From Nitrospiria bacterium (GTDB lineage Bacteria > Nitrospirota > UBA9217): 64,000 nt of DNA. Under the pieces are notes generated by a model, which saw only the letters and a list, made by a program, of their open reading frames with translations, had not been told where the DNA came from and did no database searches. Each line of letters begins with the position of its first letter. Position 1 is the stretch's first letter. This document shows positions 24,270 to 32,986 of the stretch, one piece after another. The stretch spans positions 1-64,000 of the forward strand of contig CAKKRC010000075.1 of NCBI GenBank assembly GCA_919902495.1. Reading direction: 5' to 3'. Position numbers and translations under genes: made by a program.

Positions 24270-25559
24270 ATGTCAGAACGCTACCGTCGTTCCGAAGAAC
24301 TGCTCGAACGGGCCCAGCGCACCATCCCCCTGGGGTCCCAGACCTTCAGCAAGAGCAAGACCCAGTATCCCTTCGGCGTCTCTCCCTACTTCATCACCCG
24401 GGGCAAGGGCAGCCGCGTCTGGGACGCCGACGGCAACGAGTACATCGACTTCGTCAGTTCTCTCTGCGCCGTCACCCTGGGCTACAACGACCCTGACGTG
24501 ACAGCGGCGGTGCGGGCCCAGCTCGACGACGGCGTCATCTTCTCCCTCCCCCACCCCCTCGAGATGGAGGTCGCTGAAAAGATCGTCGAGATGGTCCCCT
24601 GCGCCGAAATGGTGCGGTTCGGCAAGAACGGCTCCGACGCAACGACCGGCGCCGTGCGGCTTGCGCGGGCGTACACCGGCCGGGACCATGTGGCGGTCTG
24701 CGGATACCACGGCTGGCAGGACTGGTACATCGGCTCTACGGCGCGCAACAAAGGGGTGCCGCAGGCGACGCGCGACTTGACCCACGCTTTCATCTATAAC
24801 GATATCGATTCGCTCCAGAACATATTTTCGGACCATCGTGACAACGTCGCCGCCGTGATCATGGAACCCATGAACGCCGTGGAGCCCCGCGACGGGTTCC
24901 TCGAGAAGGTAAAGGACCTGGCGCACAGGAACGGCGCGGTATTCATTTTTGATGAGACCATCACCGGCTTCCGCTTCGCGAACGGCGGGGCCCAGGAACT
25001 GTTCGGCGTCATCCCCGATCTCGCCACCTTCGGCAAAGGCCTGGCGAACGGATACCCGGTCTCGGCCGTCGTGGGCAGGGCGGAGATCATGCGCCAGGCG
25101 GAAGAGGTCTTCTTCTCGTTCACCTTCGGCGGAGAGACCCTGTCGCTGGCGGCTGCCATGGCAAGCCTGACCAAGATGCAGACGCTGCCGGTCGTGCGGA
25201 CGCTCTGGGAGCAGGGCGCCAAGGTGTTCGACGGCACGCAAGCGCTCATCAGCAAGCACGGCATCGGTCATGCGATGACCACGGGCGGCAAGCCCTGCTG
25301 GTCGTTCCTGCTGTTCCAGGACACACCGAAGTGCTCGCAGTGGGAGCTCAAGACACTGTTCCTGCAGGAAGTGTTCGCACGCGGGATGCTTACCATCGGG
25401 ACCCACAATATGAGCTATGCCCATTCCGATGACGACATAGCAGCGCTGCTGCGGGCCTACGATGAGGTGTTCGGCATCCTCCGGGGCGCGCTCGATCGCG
25501 GAGATATCTCTGCCCGGCTGAGGACCGCTCCGCTGGTCCCGCTGTTCCGCGTCCGATGA
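24270..25559 (+). CDS. GSA-aminomutase-like class III aminotransferase
   Basis: A 429-residue fold-type I PLP enzyme resembling glutamate-1-semialdehyde 2,1-aminomutase. RAQRTIPLGSQTFSKSKTQYP opens the protein, FDETITGFRFANGGAQ supplies the pyridine-binding Asp, and K256 in TFGKGLANGYP is the PLP lysine. In nonulosonic acid loci this branch is not expected to work in haem synthesis. No other hem genes are near. It lies between the cytidylyltransferase and the PseG-PseH fusion, whose ATG overlaps its stop. Amination or isomerisation of a sugar-derived aldehyde is an inference. Confidence 0.84.
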   Translation: MSERYRRSEELLERAQRTIPLGSQTFSKSKTQYPFGVSPYFITRGKGSRVWDADGNEYIDFVSSLCAVTLGYNDPDVTAAVRAQLDDGVIFSLPHPLEMEVAEKIVEMVPCAEMVRFGKNGSDATTGAVRLARAYTGRDHVAVCGYHGWQDWYIGSTARNKGVPQATRDLTHAFIYNDIDSLQNIFSDHRDNVAAVIMEPMNAVEPRDGFLEKVKDLAHRNGAVFIFDETITGFRFANGGAQELFGVIPDLATFGKGLANGYPVSAVVGRAEIMRQAEEVFFSFTFGGETLSLAAAMASLTKMQTLPVVRTLWEQGAKVFDGTQALISKHGIGHAMTTGGKPCWSFLLFQDTPKCSQWELKTLFLQEVFARGMLTIGTHNMSYAHSDDDIAALLRAYDEVFGILRGALDRGDISARLRTAPLVPLFRVR

Positions 25560-27100
25560 AGGTCCTGTTCCGCGCAGATGCCTCCGCGGGCATCGGGACC
25601 GGCCACGTGATGCGGTGCCTCGCATTCGGCCAGGCGGTCAACGAGGCCGGCGGTGACTGTTCGTTCGTTGTACGGTCGGACCAGGCGGGGATCGTCGACC
25701 GCATCCGGCGCGAAGGATTCGGAGTGCGGGAGCTTACGGACGGAGGTGACCCTGCGGAGACCCTTTCCCTGCTTTCGCAGGAACACCCGGACTGGGTGGT
25801 CCTGGACGGCTACGCATTTGGAATTGCCCTGCAGCAGGCGGTCGTCAGCGCAGGGTACCGTCTGCTGGTGATCGATGATCTGGCGCATCTGGACCGCTAT
25901 CACGCTGACGCGGTCCTGAACCAGAATGCCGGCGCCGAGCGGCTCACCTACCGGACACCGCGCGGAACGCGGCTGCTGCTTGGTCCGCAGTACGCGGTCC
26001 TCCGCAGGGAATTCCGCCGCTTCCGGGATGCAGGCAGGGAGTTCCCCTCCCGCGGGCGCAACCTGCTGGTGACGATGGGTGGCTCGGACCCGGCGAACGC
26101 AACCCGGTCGGTGCTTGCAGCGCTCGACGGGCTGAACGCACCGATGTATGTTCGCGCCGTGGTGGGCGCAGCTAATCCCCACCTGGCATCGCTGCACAGC
26201 GCCGTGGAGCAAAGCCGTCACCGGATCGAGGTCCTGACCGGCGTGGAGGAAATGGCGCCGCTCATGGCATGGGCGGACCTGGCGATATCGGCCGGAGGAT
26301 CAACGGTGTGGGAGCTTGCATGCCTGGGCGTGCCCTCGCTCCTGTGCATCATCGCGCAGAACCAGGAGCCGTCAGTGCAGGAGATGGAACGGCAGGGCCT
26401 GTGCCATTCACTCGGATGGCTGAAAGACCGCTCGGCCCGGGATATCGCGTCTGCGATCGAGGCTCTCGCTTGTGACCAGGAACTGCGACGGACACTGAGC
26501 GCGCGGTCGCGTGCCTTCGTAGACGGACAGGGAGTAGGGCGGATCATTTCCGCCCTGCAGGAGCTCTCGGCAGCGCCCCGAACGTGGCTGCTCAAGGCAG
26601 ACCTGCAGCTCGATGAGGTCACCTTCACGAACTTTATCAACTTAGACGAAGCACAGCGGGAACTGGTGCGCACCTGGCGCAACCGCGATGAGATCAGGAA
26701 ATGGATGTTCACCGAACGCATCATTGCTCCCGAAGAACACCGGCAGTTCATCGACCGGCTCAAGGACGGGACCGCGAGCGCGTACTGGATGGCAGCGGTA
26801 AACAGCAGGCCCTCGGGGGTCGTAAGCTTCCAGCGTATCGACCTCGCGAACAGGAGCGGCTACCTCGGGATCTACACGGTCGAACAAGGCATGGGCAGAA
26901 GCATCATGAGACAGTTCGTTCGACTCTGGTTCGACCTTCTCGGTATGCAGACGCTGCGATGTGAAGTGCGTGAAGGGAATGACCGGGCATATGCCTTCTA
27001 CACGTCCGCAGGATTCCGGGAGACCGGACGCGCGGTACATGCTTTGGAAGGAACGGACAAGCCGGCAAGGATACTTGAGCTCGTGAGGCCCTCATCATGA
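25556..27100 (+). CDS. pseG: PseG-PseH fusion: UDP-sugar hydrolase plus N-acetyltransferase
   Basis: A 514-residue fusion of two pseudaminic acid enzymes. Residues 1-340 are PseG: FRADASAGIGTGHVMRCLAFG with the active-site His at residue 17, a GT-B-like fold and AISAGGSTVWELACLGVP. It removes UDP from UDP-2,4-diacetamido-2,4,6-trideoxy-L-altrose. Residues of about 350-510 are a GNAT domain of the PseH type (LVRTWRNRDEIRKWMFT, IYTVEQGMGRSIM, CEVREGNDRAYAFYTSAGF), which acetylates the 4-amino group one step earlier. In the fused protein acetylation and hydrolysis would be channelled. It overlaps the preceding gene by four bases. PseG and PseH are separate in Campylobacter and Helicobacter. Confidence 0.9.
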   Translation: MKVLFRADASAGIGTGHVMRCLAFGQAVNEAGGDCSFVVRSDQAGIVDRIRREGFGVRELTDGGDPAETLSLLSQEHPDWVVLDGYAFGIALQQAVVSAGYRLLVIDDLAHLDRYHADAVLNQNAGAERLTYRTPRGTRLLLGPQYAVLRREFRRFRDAGREFPSRGRNLLVTMGGSDPANATRSVLAALDGLNAPMYVRAVVGAANPHLASLHSAVEQSRHRIEVLTGVEEMAPLMAWADLAISAGGSTVWELACLGVPSLLCIIAQNQEPSVQEMERQGLCHSLGWLKDRSARDIASAIEALACDQELRRTLSARSRAFVDGQGVGRIISALQELSAAPRTWLLKADLQLDEVTFTNFINLDEAQRELVRTWRNRDEIRKWMFTERIIAPEEHRQFIDRLKDGTASAYWMAAVNSRPSGVVSFQRIDLANRSGYLGIYTVEQGMGRSIMRQFVRLWFDLLGMQTLRCEVREGNDRAYAFYTSAGFRETGRAVHALEGTDKPARILELVRPSS

Positions 27101-27139
27101 ACGTTCATCAATCGAGACGGAACGAGGTGACAGCTCATC

Positions 27140-28417
27140 ATGGATAAACTTGCTCTTCTCGGCGGCAAACCCGTGCTTGACCAGCCCCTCCCCCGCTACC
27201 AGTCGGTCGGGAAGGAAGAGGCCGAAGCAGTGGCCCGGGTGATCGAGTCCGGTTGTCTTTCCGCGTTCTACGGGAGCTGGGGGGACGAGTTCCTCGGCGG
27301 ACCCCAGGTCAAGGCCTTTGAACAGGCGTGGCGCGACCGGTTCAGGGTCAAGCATGCCGTGTCGGTGAACTCCGCCACATCGGGTCTGTTCGCGGCGATG
27401 GGCGCCATCGGCATCGGCCCGGGGGACGAAGTGATCGTCTCGCCCTACACCATGTCCGCGACCGCTATGGCGCCGCTGGCCTATGGCGGCATCCCGGTCT
27501 TCGCCGATATCGAACCGGACACGTTCTGCCTCGACCCAGACGCGGTCAGAAAGGCCATCACCCCCCGGACCAGGGCCATCGTGGTGACCAATCTCTTTGG
27601 CCACCCCGCCGCGCTCACCGAGCTCATGTCCATCGCCCGGGAGCGCGGCATCAAGCTCGTGGAGGACAACGCGCAGGGGCCGCTTGCCATGGAACAGGGC
27701 CGCTATGCCGGGACCATCGGCCACATCGGCGTCTTCAGCCTGAACTATCACAAGCATATCCATACGGGCGAAGGCGGCATGTGCGTCACGAACGATGACG
27801 AACTTGCGCTCAGGATGCAGCTCATCCGGAACCACGGCGAGAACTGCACCGAGGCGTCGGGGGTCGCAAGCCTCGCTAACCTCGTGGGATGCAACTACCG
27901 GATGACGGAACTGAGCGCTGCCGTCGGGATCGAGCAGCTCCGAAGGAGCGACCTCCACGTGGGCATGCGCGAACGCATCGGTCAGCGGCTTGCCGACGGA
28001 CTGCAGGGCCTCGAAGGCCTGGTCCCGCCGATGACCCGCGCCGGCTGCCGTCACGTCTATTATGTCTGGGCCGCGCGGCTGGAGGAGGACAAGGCGGGCG
28101 TCCCGCGCAGCCTCTTCAGCAAGGCGCTGTCCGCGGAAGGGTTCCCGCACTTCACGGCCTATGTTCGGCCGCTCTACCTGCTCCCGCTCTTCCAGAAGCG
28201 GATCGCGCTCGGAGCATCAGGGTTCCCCTTTACCCTCACTGATATAAAATATGAGAAAGGGATGTGCCCGGTCGTCGAACGGATATGGGAAAAAGAGCTC
28301 ATCGGTTTCGAGACCTGCATGCATGCAGCCGATGACCGCCAGGTGGACCTCCTGATAGAGGCCGTGCGCAAAGTGCACGGGCAGCGGCAGGAGCTTGCCC
28401 GGTCAGCGGCATCGTAG
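27140..28417 (+). CDS. DegT/DnrJ/EryC1/StrS aminotransferase
   Basis: A 425-residue sugar aminotransferase-family enzyme, longer than PseC. It starts LALLGGKPVLDQPLPRY. PLP lysine K205 lies in SLNYHKHIHTGEGG, with EDNAQGPLA for the cofactor Asp region and MTELSAAVGIEQL. It resembles the AHBA/glutamine:scyllo-inosose branch, which often transaminates keto-sugars made by Gfo/Idh oxidoreductases. Such an oxidoreductase is encoded two genes downstream. Its presence in addition to PseC suggests a second amino-sugar. The stop is 14 bases before the next ATG. Confidence 0.86.
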   Translation: MDKLALLGGKPVLDQPLPRYQSVGKEEAEAVARVIESGCLSAFYGSWGDEFLGGPQVKAFEQAWRDRFRVKHAVSVNSATSGLFAAMGAIGIGPGDEVIVSPYTMSATAMAPLAYGGIPVFADIEPDTFCLDPDAVRKAITPRTRAIVVTNLFGHPAALTELMSIARERGIKLVEDNAQGPLAMEQGRYAGTIGHIGVFSLNYHKHIHTGEGGMCVTNDDELALRMQLIRNHGENCTEASGVASLANLVGCNYRMTELSAAVGIEQLRRSDLHVGMRERIGQRLADGLQGLEGLVPPMTRAGCRHVYYVWAARLEEDKAGVPRSLFSKALSAEGFPHFTAYVRPLYLLPLFQKRIALGASGFPFTLTDIKYEKGMCPVVERIWEKELIGFETCMHAADDRQVDLLIEAVRKVHGQRQELARSAAS

Positions 28418-28431
28418 AGCGAAAGGGAACC

Positions 28432-29172
28432 ATGACACGAGTCATCGCCAGCATAGAAGCGAGAATGGGATCGACCCGGCTGCCGGGCAAGGTCCTGGCC
28501 GACGTCTGCGGACAGCCGGCGCTGACGCGCCTCGTCCGCAGGCTCAGGCGGTCCCGGGCTATCAACGGCATCATCCTGGCGACCACCGCGTCGCCCAAGG
28601 ACGATCAGCTGGAGCAGTGGGCGAGGAACGAAGGCATCCCCTGCCACCGCGGCAGCGAGGAAGACGTACTGCAGCGCGTGGTGGACGCCCATCGGAGCAT
28701 GCAGGCCGACGTGATCGTCGAAGTGACCGGAGACTGCACCCTGCTCGATCCGGAGATCATCGATATGGGGATCGAGACCTTTCTGCAGAACGACTGCGAT
28801 GTGGTGACGACGGTCCGCAGGGAGACGTTCCCCCAGGGCATGGACGTGCAGGTGTTCCGGTTCCGGGACCTCGATGCCGTGGCACGGACCGTGACCGATC
28901 CGGCGGTCCGCGAACACGTGTCCCTCTATTTTTACGAACATCCCGAGCGCTACCGCATCATCCATCTCTTCGCGCCGGAACGATGGCAGGCCCCGGAGCT
29001 TAGGCTGATGCTCGATTACCCCGAGGACCTGAAGCTGATCACCGAGATCTACCGGCGTCTGGAACCCGTGCATGGCGATGCCTTCGGCCTGGAGGAGATC
29101 ATGAGTTTGCTTCGAAAGGAGCCGTCGCTTGCCGAGATCAACCGGCACTGCACGGCAAAACCTGTCAGATGA
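28432..29172 (+). CDS. SpsF-type cytidylyltransferase (PseF candidate 2)
   Basis: A 246-residue nucleotidyltransferase with the loop EARMGSTRLPGKVL (residues 8-21) and VEVTGDCTLLDPEIID. It has the same architecture as the 23488-24258 protein but is clearly diverged, so the two are ancient paralogues rather than a recent duplication. It overlaps the Gfo/Idh gene by four bases. Paired with the DegT aminotransferase and Gfo/Idh genes around it, it may activate a different sugar acid from the first copy. Confidence 0.85.
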   Translation: MTRVIASIEARMGSTRLPGKVLADVCGQPALTRLVRRLRRSRAINGIILATTASPKDDQLEQWARNEGIPCHRGSEEDVLQRVVDAHRSMQADVIVEVTGDCTLLDPEIIDMGIETFLQNDCDVVTTVRRETFPQGMDVQVFRFRDLDAVARTVTDPAVREHVSLYFYEHPERYRIIHLFAPERWQAPELRLMLDYPEDLKLITEIYRRLEPVHGDAFGLEEIMSLLRKEPSLAEINRHCTAKPVR

Positions 29173-30194
29173 ACGGACGGACGAAATTACGAACGATCGT
29201 CATCGGCTTCGGCAAGATCGGCGCAGGCTATGCCGATGACCCGCTCATGGCGAAGTACTACCCCTATGCATCCCACGCGCAAGTTCTGGCACAGCACCCG
29301 GACTATGCCTGGGACGCCGTCGTGGACCTGTCGGATGATGCGCTTGCAGTTGCACGGACCAAATGGAACATCCCGATAACCTGCCGCTCGATCGAGGAGC
29401 TCCCGAAAGGGTTTGCGCCTGATGTCGCGGTGCTTGCCACACCTCCGGACTCGAGGATCGGGCTGCTCGAGCAACTGCCGTCGGTGCGCGCCGTCCTCGC
29501 GGAGAAGCCCCTGGGCAGCACGCTGGACGCATCACGCCGCTTCCTCGACTGGTGCGAGGGCAAGGGCATCATCGTCCAGGTGAACTACTGGCGCAGGGCC
29601 GACGAGCAGTTCCGCCGGTTTGCAGAGGGCGGGCTGGAAGAGCAGGTGGGACGTCCCCAGGTGATCTTCGGCCTGTACGGCGGCGGGCTTTTGAACAACG
29701 GCAGTCATATTGTCGATCTCATTCGCATGCTCTGCGGAGAGGCAACTTCGGCCCGGGCGCTGCCGGGTTTCCCGCCCTACCCCGCCGGACCGATCCCGGG
29801 CGACAAGAACGTGGCGTTCAGCATGCTGCTTCAGCAGGGAGGCACCGCGATGGTCCACCCCCTGCGATTCGAGCACTACCGGGAGAACGGTATCGACATC
29901 TGGGGAGACCGCGGTCGGCTCTCCATACTGGTCTCGGGCCTCGGCATCTCGCGGTATCCGGTCTTACAGAACCGCGCCATGCAGGACCAGCGCGAAGTGG
30001 CCTCGGACCAGCCGGAGCGGGTCGCCTCGACCGTGGGAACTGCGCTATACCGGATGTACGACAATCTTGCTGCCGCGCTCCGGAGCGGACAGAAGCTCTG
30101 GAGCCCCGGAGAGTCCGCTCTCAGGACAGCTGAAACGGTCCAGGCGATCATTGATTCCTCCTCGGGCGGCAACGGGACGGACACTCATGCCTGA
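29169..30194 (+). CDS. Gfo/Idh/MocA-family sugar oxidoreductase
   Basis: A 341-residue NAD(P)-dependent dehydrogenase. The Rossmann domain begins RTIVIGFGKIGAGYADDP. VLATPPDSR and the EKPLG motif (VLAEKPLGSTLD, residues of about 110-121) give the family's catalytic Lys. YWRRADEQFRRF and NNGSHIVDLI mark the second domain. It would oxidise a nucleotide or free sugar to the keto form used by the nearby DegT aminotransferase. The start overlaps the cytidylyltransferase stop (ATGA). Confidence 0.86.
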   Translation: MNGRTKLRTIVIGFGKIGAGYADDPLMAKYYPYASHAQVLAQHPDYAWDAVVDLSDDALAVARTKWNIPITCRSIEELPKGFAPDVAVLATPPDSRIGLLEQLPSVRAVLAEKPLGSTLDASRRFLDWCEGKGIIVQVNYWRRADEQFRRFAEGGLEEQVGRPQVIFGLYGGGLLNNGSHIVDLIRMLCGEATSARALPGFPPYPAGPIPGDKNVAFSMLLQQGGTAMVHPLRFEHYRENGIDIWGDRGRLSILVSGLGISRYPVLQNRAMQDQREVASDQPERVASTVGTALYRMYDNLAAALRSGQKLWSPGESALRTAETVQAIIDSSSGGNGTDTHA

Positions 30195-31347
30195 CAGGAA
30201 AGCATTGGATATTGCTCATCGCGATCTCGACGTTCTGATATTCGTCGAGGACCCGGGTGCCGCTAACTTCATCGCAACGCTTCCGCGAACGATGGGCGAA
30301 CAAGGTTTTCGGGTAAAAATACTTGCCGCCGGCAGCGCGCGGCAGTACCTGCGGGAGCGGAACGTACTATGGGAGGAGATGCCTGCTGATGCCGCATCGG
30401 TCATCGAAGCGGCGAGGCCACGCCTCCTGGTGACCGGGACTTCGGCGAATCCCAACACAGCCGCATTCGCCCTGACCACTGCGGCCCGGTCCGCCGGCGT
30501 GACCAGCGTAGGGATCGTCGATGCACGGTCCAATGCAGGGTTCCGGTTCCGGGGCAGGTCGAACGATCCCCTTGCCTTCGCGCCGGATCGCATCATCATG
30601 CCCGATGAACATACGCGGAAAGCGTTCGCCGCTCTCGGCATGGCGAATGAAAGGATGAGCATCTGCACACATCCGCAGCACGAACAGGTGCGGTCCGAGG
30701 CTCAGCGGCTCGCTATGGTGACCCGCCATGAGTTGAGGCAGTCCCTGTTCCCCGATGCGCAGGGAAGGAAGATCTTGTTGTTCATCGCCGAGCCCAAGGG
30801 TGGGCCGGATCCCGATATCGATCGTCGCTCGGCAGAATATACGCTCACGGGCCGCGGCGGAAGCGATGACCGAACCGACATCGTTCTGGAAGAGGTCCTC
30901 GATGCCGTCAGAGAGATCGAGCCCAGGCCTTTCATGGTCCTGCGGCTGCATCCGCGTAACAAGGAAGAAGATTTTGCGCCCTACCTGAAGGAGATCGCAA
31001 TGGTCAGCAAGGGCGGTTCCCCGTTGGAGGCGGCATATGCAGCGGACCTTGTTGTGGGCATGACCTCGCTGCTCATGGAAGAGGCCGCGCTGCTGGGAAC
31101 GCAGGTGCTGTCGGTCCTTCCGCGCACGCGGGAGAAGACATGGCTGCCGGCCATCGAGGATGGCTCCATTCCCTGCGTCACGACCCGGGAGGATTTGCAG
31201 CGAAGGCTCGCGGAGCTGCTGAGCGGCAGGCAACCGGCAATGGCGAACAGGAACATGTCCGCGGCAGCGCCGACCCCGCGGGTCCAGGACATCCTGTTCG
31301 AGATGCTCGCCACGGGCTGCGTCCGAACTACAGCAAAGGAGCGATGA
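30187..31347 (+). CDS. GT-B-like protein of unknown function in the glycan locus
   Basis: I do not recognise the family of this 386-residue protein. Its alternating alpha/beta pattern, FVEDPGAANFIATLPRTM at the start, LLFIAEPKGGPD in the middle and LVVGMTSLLMEEAALLGTQVL near the end, resembles GT-B fold enzymes such as UDP-GlcNAc 2-epimerases and lipid-linked sugar transferases; the last block is the usual nucleotide-sugar contact region. There is no signal peptide or membrane segment. ATG at 30187 overlaps the previous gene by eight bases. It is a candidate for a new sugar-modifying or sugar-transferring step. Confidence 0.75.
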   Translation: MPDRKALDIAHRDLDVLIFVEDPGAANFIATLPRTMGEQGFRVKILAAGSARQYLRERNVLWEEMPADAASVIEAARPRLLVTGTSANPNTAAFALTTAARSAGVTSVGIVDARSNAGFRFRGRSNDPLAFAPDRIIMPDEHTRKAFAALGMANERMSICTHPQHEQVRSEAQRLAMVTRHELRQSLFPDAQGRKILLFIAEPKGGPDPDIDRRSAEYTLTGRGGSDDRTDIVLEEVLDAVREIEPRPFMVLRLHPRNKEEDFAPYLKEIAMVSKGGSPLEAAYAADLVVGMTSLLMEEAALLGTQVLSVLPRTREKTWLPAIEDGSIPCVTTREDLQRRLAELLSGRQPAMANRNMSAAAPTPRVQDILFEMLATGCVRTTAKER

Positions 31348-31357
31348 ACACGACACT

Positions 31358-31921
31358 ATGGCACGATCACCGGTCCTCGAAACAAAGAATGTACGAATTA
31401 TACCGTTCTCCGATGAATTCCTCACGGAGCGGTACGTTGGCTGGCTGAACGATCCCGAGATCGTGCGCTTCAGCCGGCAGCGTGAACGAACCCATACCCT
31501 TGCGTCGTGCCGCGACTATATGAAGACCTTCGACGGCACGCCGAACCACTTTTGGGCGATCGTCTCCCGGGACCCTGGCCAGGGGCACATCGGCAACATG
31601 AGCGCCTATGTGGACACAACGCACCAGGTGGCGGACCTTGGCATCCTGATCGGGGAACGGTCCGTCCGGGGACGCGGGTACGGCACCGAGGCATGGATCG
31701 CGGTCTGCGACTACCTGTTCCGCTCCACGCGGATCAGGAAGATCACCGCAGGCGCACTGGCGGTGAACAGCGCCATGGCCGCACTTGCCCGGAACGCAGG
31801 CATGATCGAGGACGGGCGGCGGATACGTCAGTATCTGTTCGAAGGCGCGGAAACGGATGTGGTGCACTGGGCGCTGTTCCGGAAGGACTGGCTTGAACGC
31901 AGCGCAGGAGGGAGCCGATGA
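31358..31921 (+). CDS. GNAT-family N-acetyltransferase
   Basis: A 187-residue RimJ/RimL-type GNAT. VRIIPFSDEFLTERYVGWLND opens the fold. The acetyl-CoA loop is RSVRGRGYGTEAW (Q/R-x-x-G-x-G/A), and KITAGALAVNSAMAALARNAGM is the closing helix. This is a second acetyltransferase beside the PseH domain fused to PseG. It could acylate another amino group of the nonulosonic acid or of the accessory sugar. The stop overlaps the PseI start (ATGA). Confidence 0.85.
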   Translation: MARSPVLETKNVRIIPFSDEFLTERYVGWLNDPEIVRFSRQRERTHTLASCRDYMKTFDGTPNHFWAIVSRDPGQGHIGNMSAYVDTTHQVADLGILIGERSVRGRGYGTEAWIAVCDYLFRSTRIRKITAGALAVNSAMAALARNAGMIEDGRRIRQYLFEGAETDVVHWALFRKDWLERSAGGSR

Positions 31922-32985
31922 CGATGCAGGACCCGCGGGACATCACCATTGCCGGCAGGACGATCGGTGCCGGCCACCCTCCCTTCATCATCGCCGAGAT
32001 GTCGGGCAATCACAATCATTCGCTGGAACGGGCCCTTGCCATCGTGGAGGCGGCATCCCGCGCCGGCGCCCATGCCGTGAAGCTCCAGACCTACACCGCC
32101 GACACGCTCACGATCGATGTGGACCGCGATGAGTTCATCATCCGTGACGAGAAAAGCCTGTGGAAGAACAGGTCCCTGTACGAACTGTACCAGGAAGCGC
32201 ACACGCCCTGGGAGTGGCACCGTCCGATCATGGACCGCTGCCGCGAACTCGGGATCATCTGCTTCAGCACGCCCTTCGACGAAACGGCCGTGGACTTCCT
32301 GGAGGAGCTTAACGTACCGGCCCATAAAATCGCTTCCTTCGAGAACACCCATCTTCCCCTGATCCGGAAAGTCGCGGCAACGGGAAAACCGCTGTTTATC
32401 TCCACCGGCATGGCGACGGAAGAAGAGATCGACGAAGCGTTGAGCACGGCGATCGATGCCGGCGGGAACGACATCATTCTCCTCAAGTGCACGAGCACCT
32501 ACCCTGCTGCGCCGGAGAGCACAAACATCCTGACCATTCCGCACATGAGCGACCACTTCGGCGTACCTGTCGGGCTCTCGGACCACACCCTGGGCATCGG
32601 CGTCGCGGTCGCGAGCGTGGCGCTCGGCGCTGTAGCCGTGGAGAAGCACTTCACCCTGCGACGCGCCGACGGCGGGGTGGATGCTTCCTTCTCGATGGAG
32701 CCTGAGGAGCTGCGGGCGCTGGTGGTAGAAACGGAACAAGCATGGAAGGCGCTGGGACGCGTGAGCTACGGTCCGACGGCGAACGAGAAGGCCTCCCTGA
32801 AGTTCCGGCGCTCCCTTTATGTGGTGCGAGACATGACCGTTGGAGAGACATTCACAAAAGAGAACATCCGGGTGATCAGACCGGGATCTGGTCTGGCCCC
32901 GAAGCATCTGGACGCTGTGCTGGGAAAACGGGCAGCGCGGGACATCAAGCGCGGCACACCGCTGACCTGGGAGGCAGTCGAATAA
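31918..32985 (+). CDS. pseI: pseudaminic acid synthase
   Basis: A 355-residue NeuB-family enzyme that condenses phosphoenolpyruvate with the 6-deoxy diacetamido-altrose to give pseudaminic acid. FIIAEMSGNHNHSLERAL, KLQTYTADTLTID and CFSTPFDETAVDFLEEL build the TIM barrel, and LSDHTLGIGVAVASVALGA carries conserved metal and substrate ligands. A C-terminal SAF (antifreeze-like) domain runs from about residue 295. The SGNHN and YTADT blocks fit PseI better than NeuB, which usually reads AEIGxNHxG. The ATG overlaps the previous gene by four bases; the next gene starts one base after its stop. Confidence 0.92.
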   Translation: MTMQDPRDITIAGRTIGAGHPPFIIAEMSGNHNHSLERALAIVEAASRAGAHAVKLQTYTADTLTIDVDRDEFIIRDEKSLWKNRSLYELYQEAHTPWEWHRPIMDRCRELGIICFSTPFDETAVDFLEELNVPAHKIASFENTHLPLIRKVAATGKPLFISTGMATEEEIDEALSTAIDAGGNDIILLKCTSTYPAAPESTNILTIPHMSDHFGVPVGLSDHTLGIGVAVASVALGAVAVEKHFTLRRADGGVDASFSMEPEELRALVVETEQAWKALGRVSYGPTANEKASLKFRRSLYVVRDMTVGETFTKENIRVIRPGSGLAPKHLDAVLGKRAARDIKRGTPLTWEAVE

Positions 32986-32986
32986 G

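Noticed and set aside
24273-25625. 450-codon minus-strand open frame
   Set aside because: Shadow of the class III aminotransferase gene, which carries the PLP lysine and other motifs.
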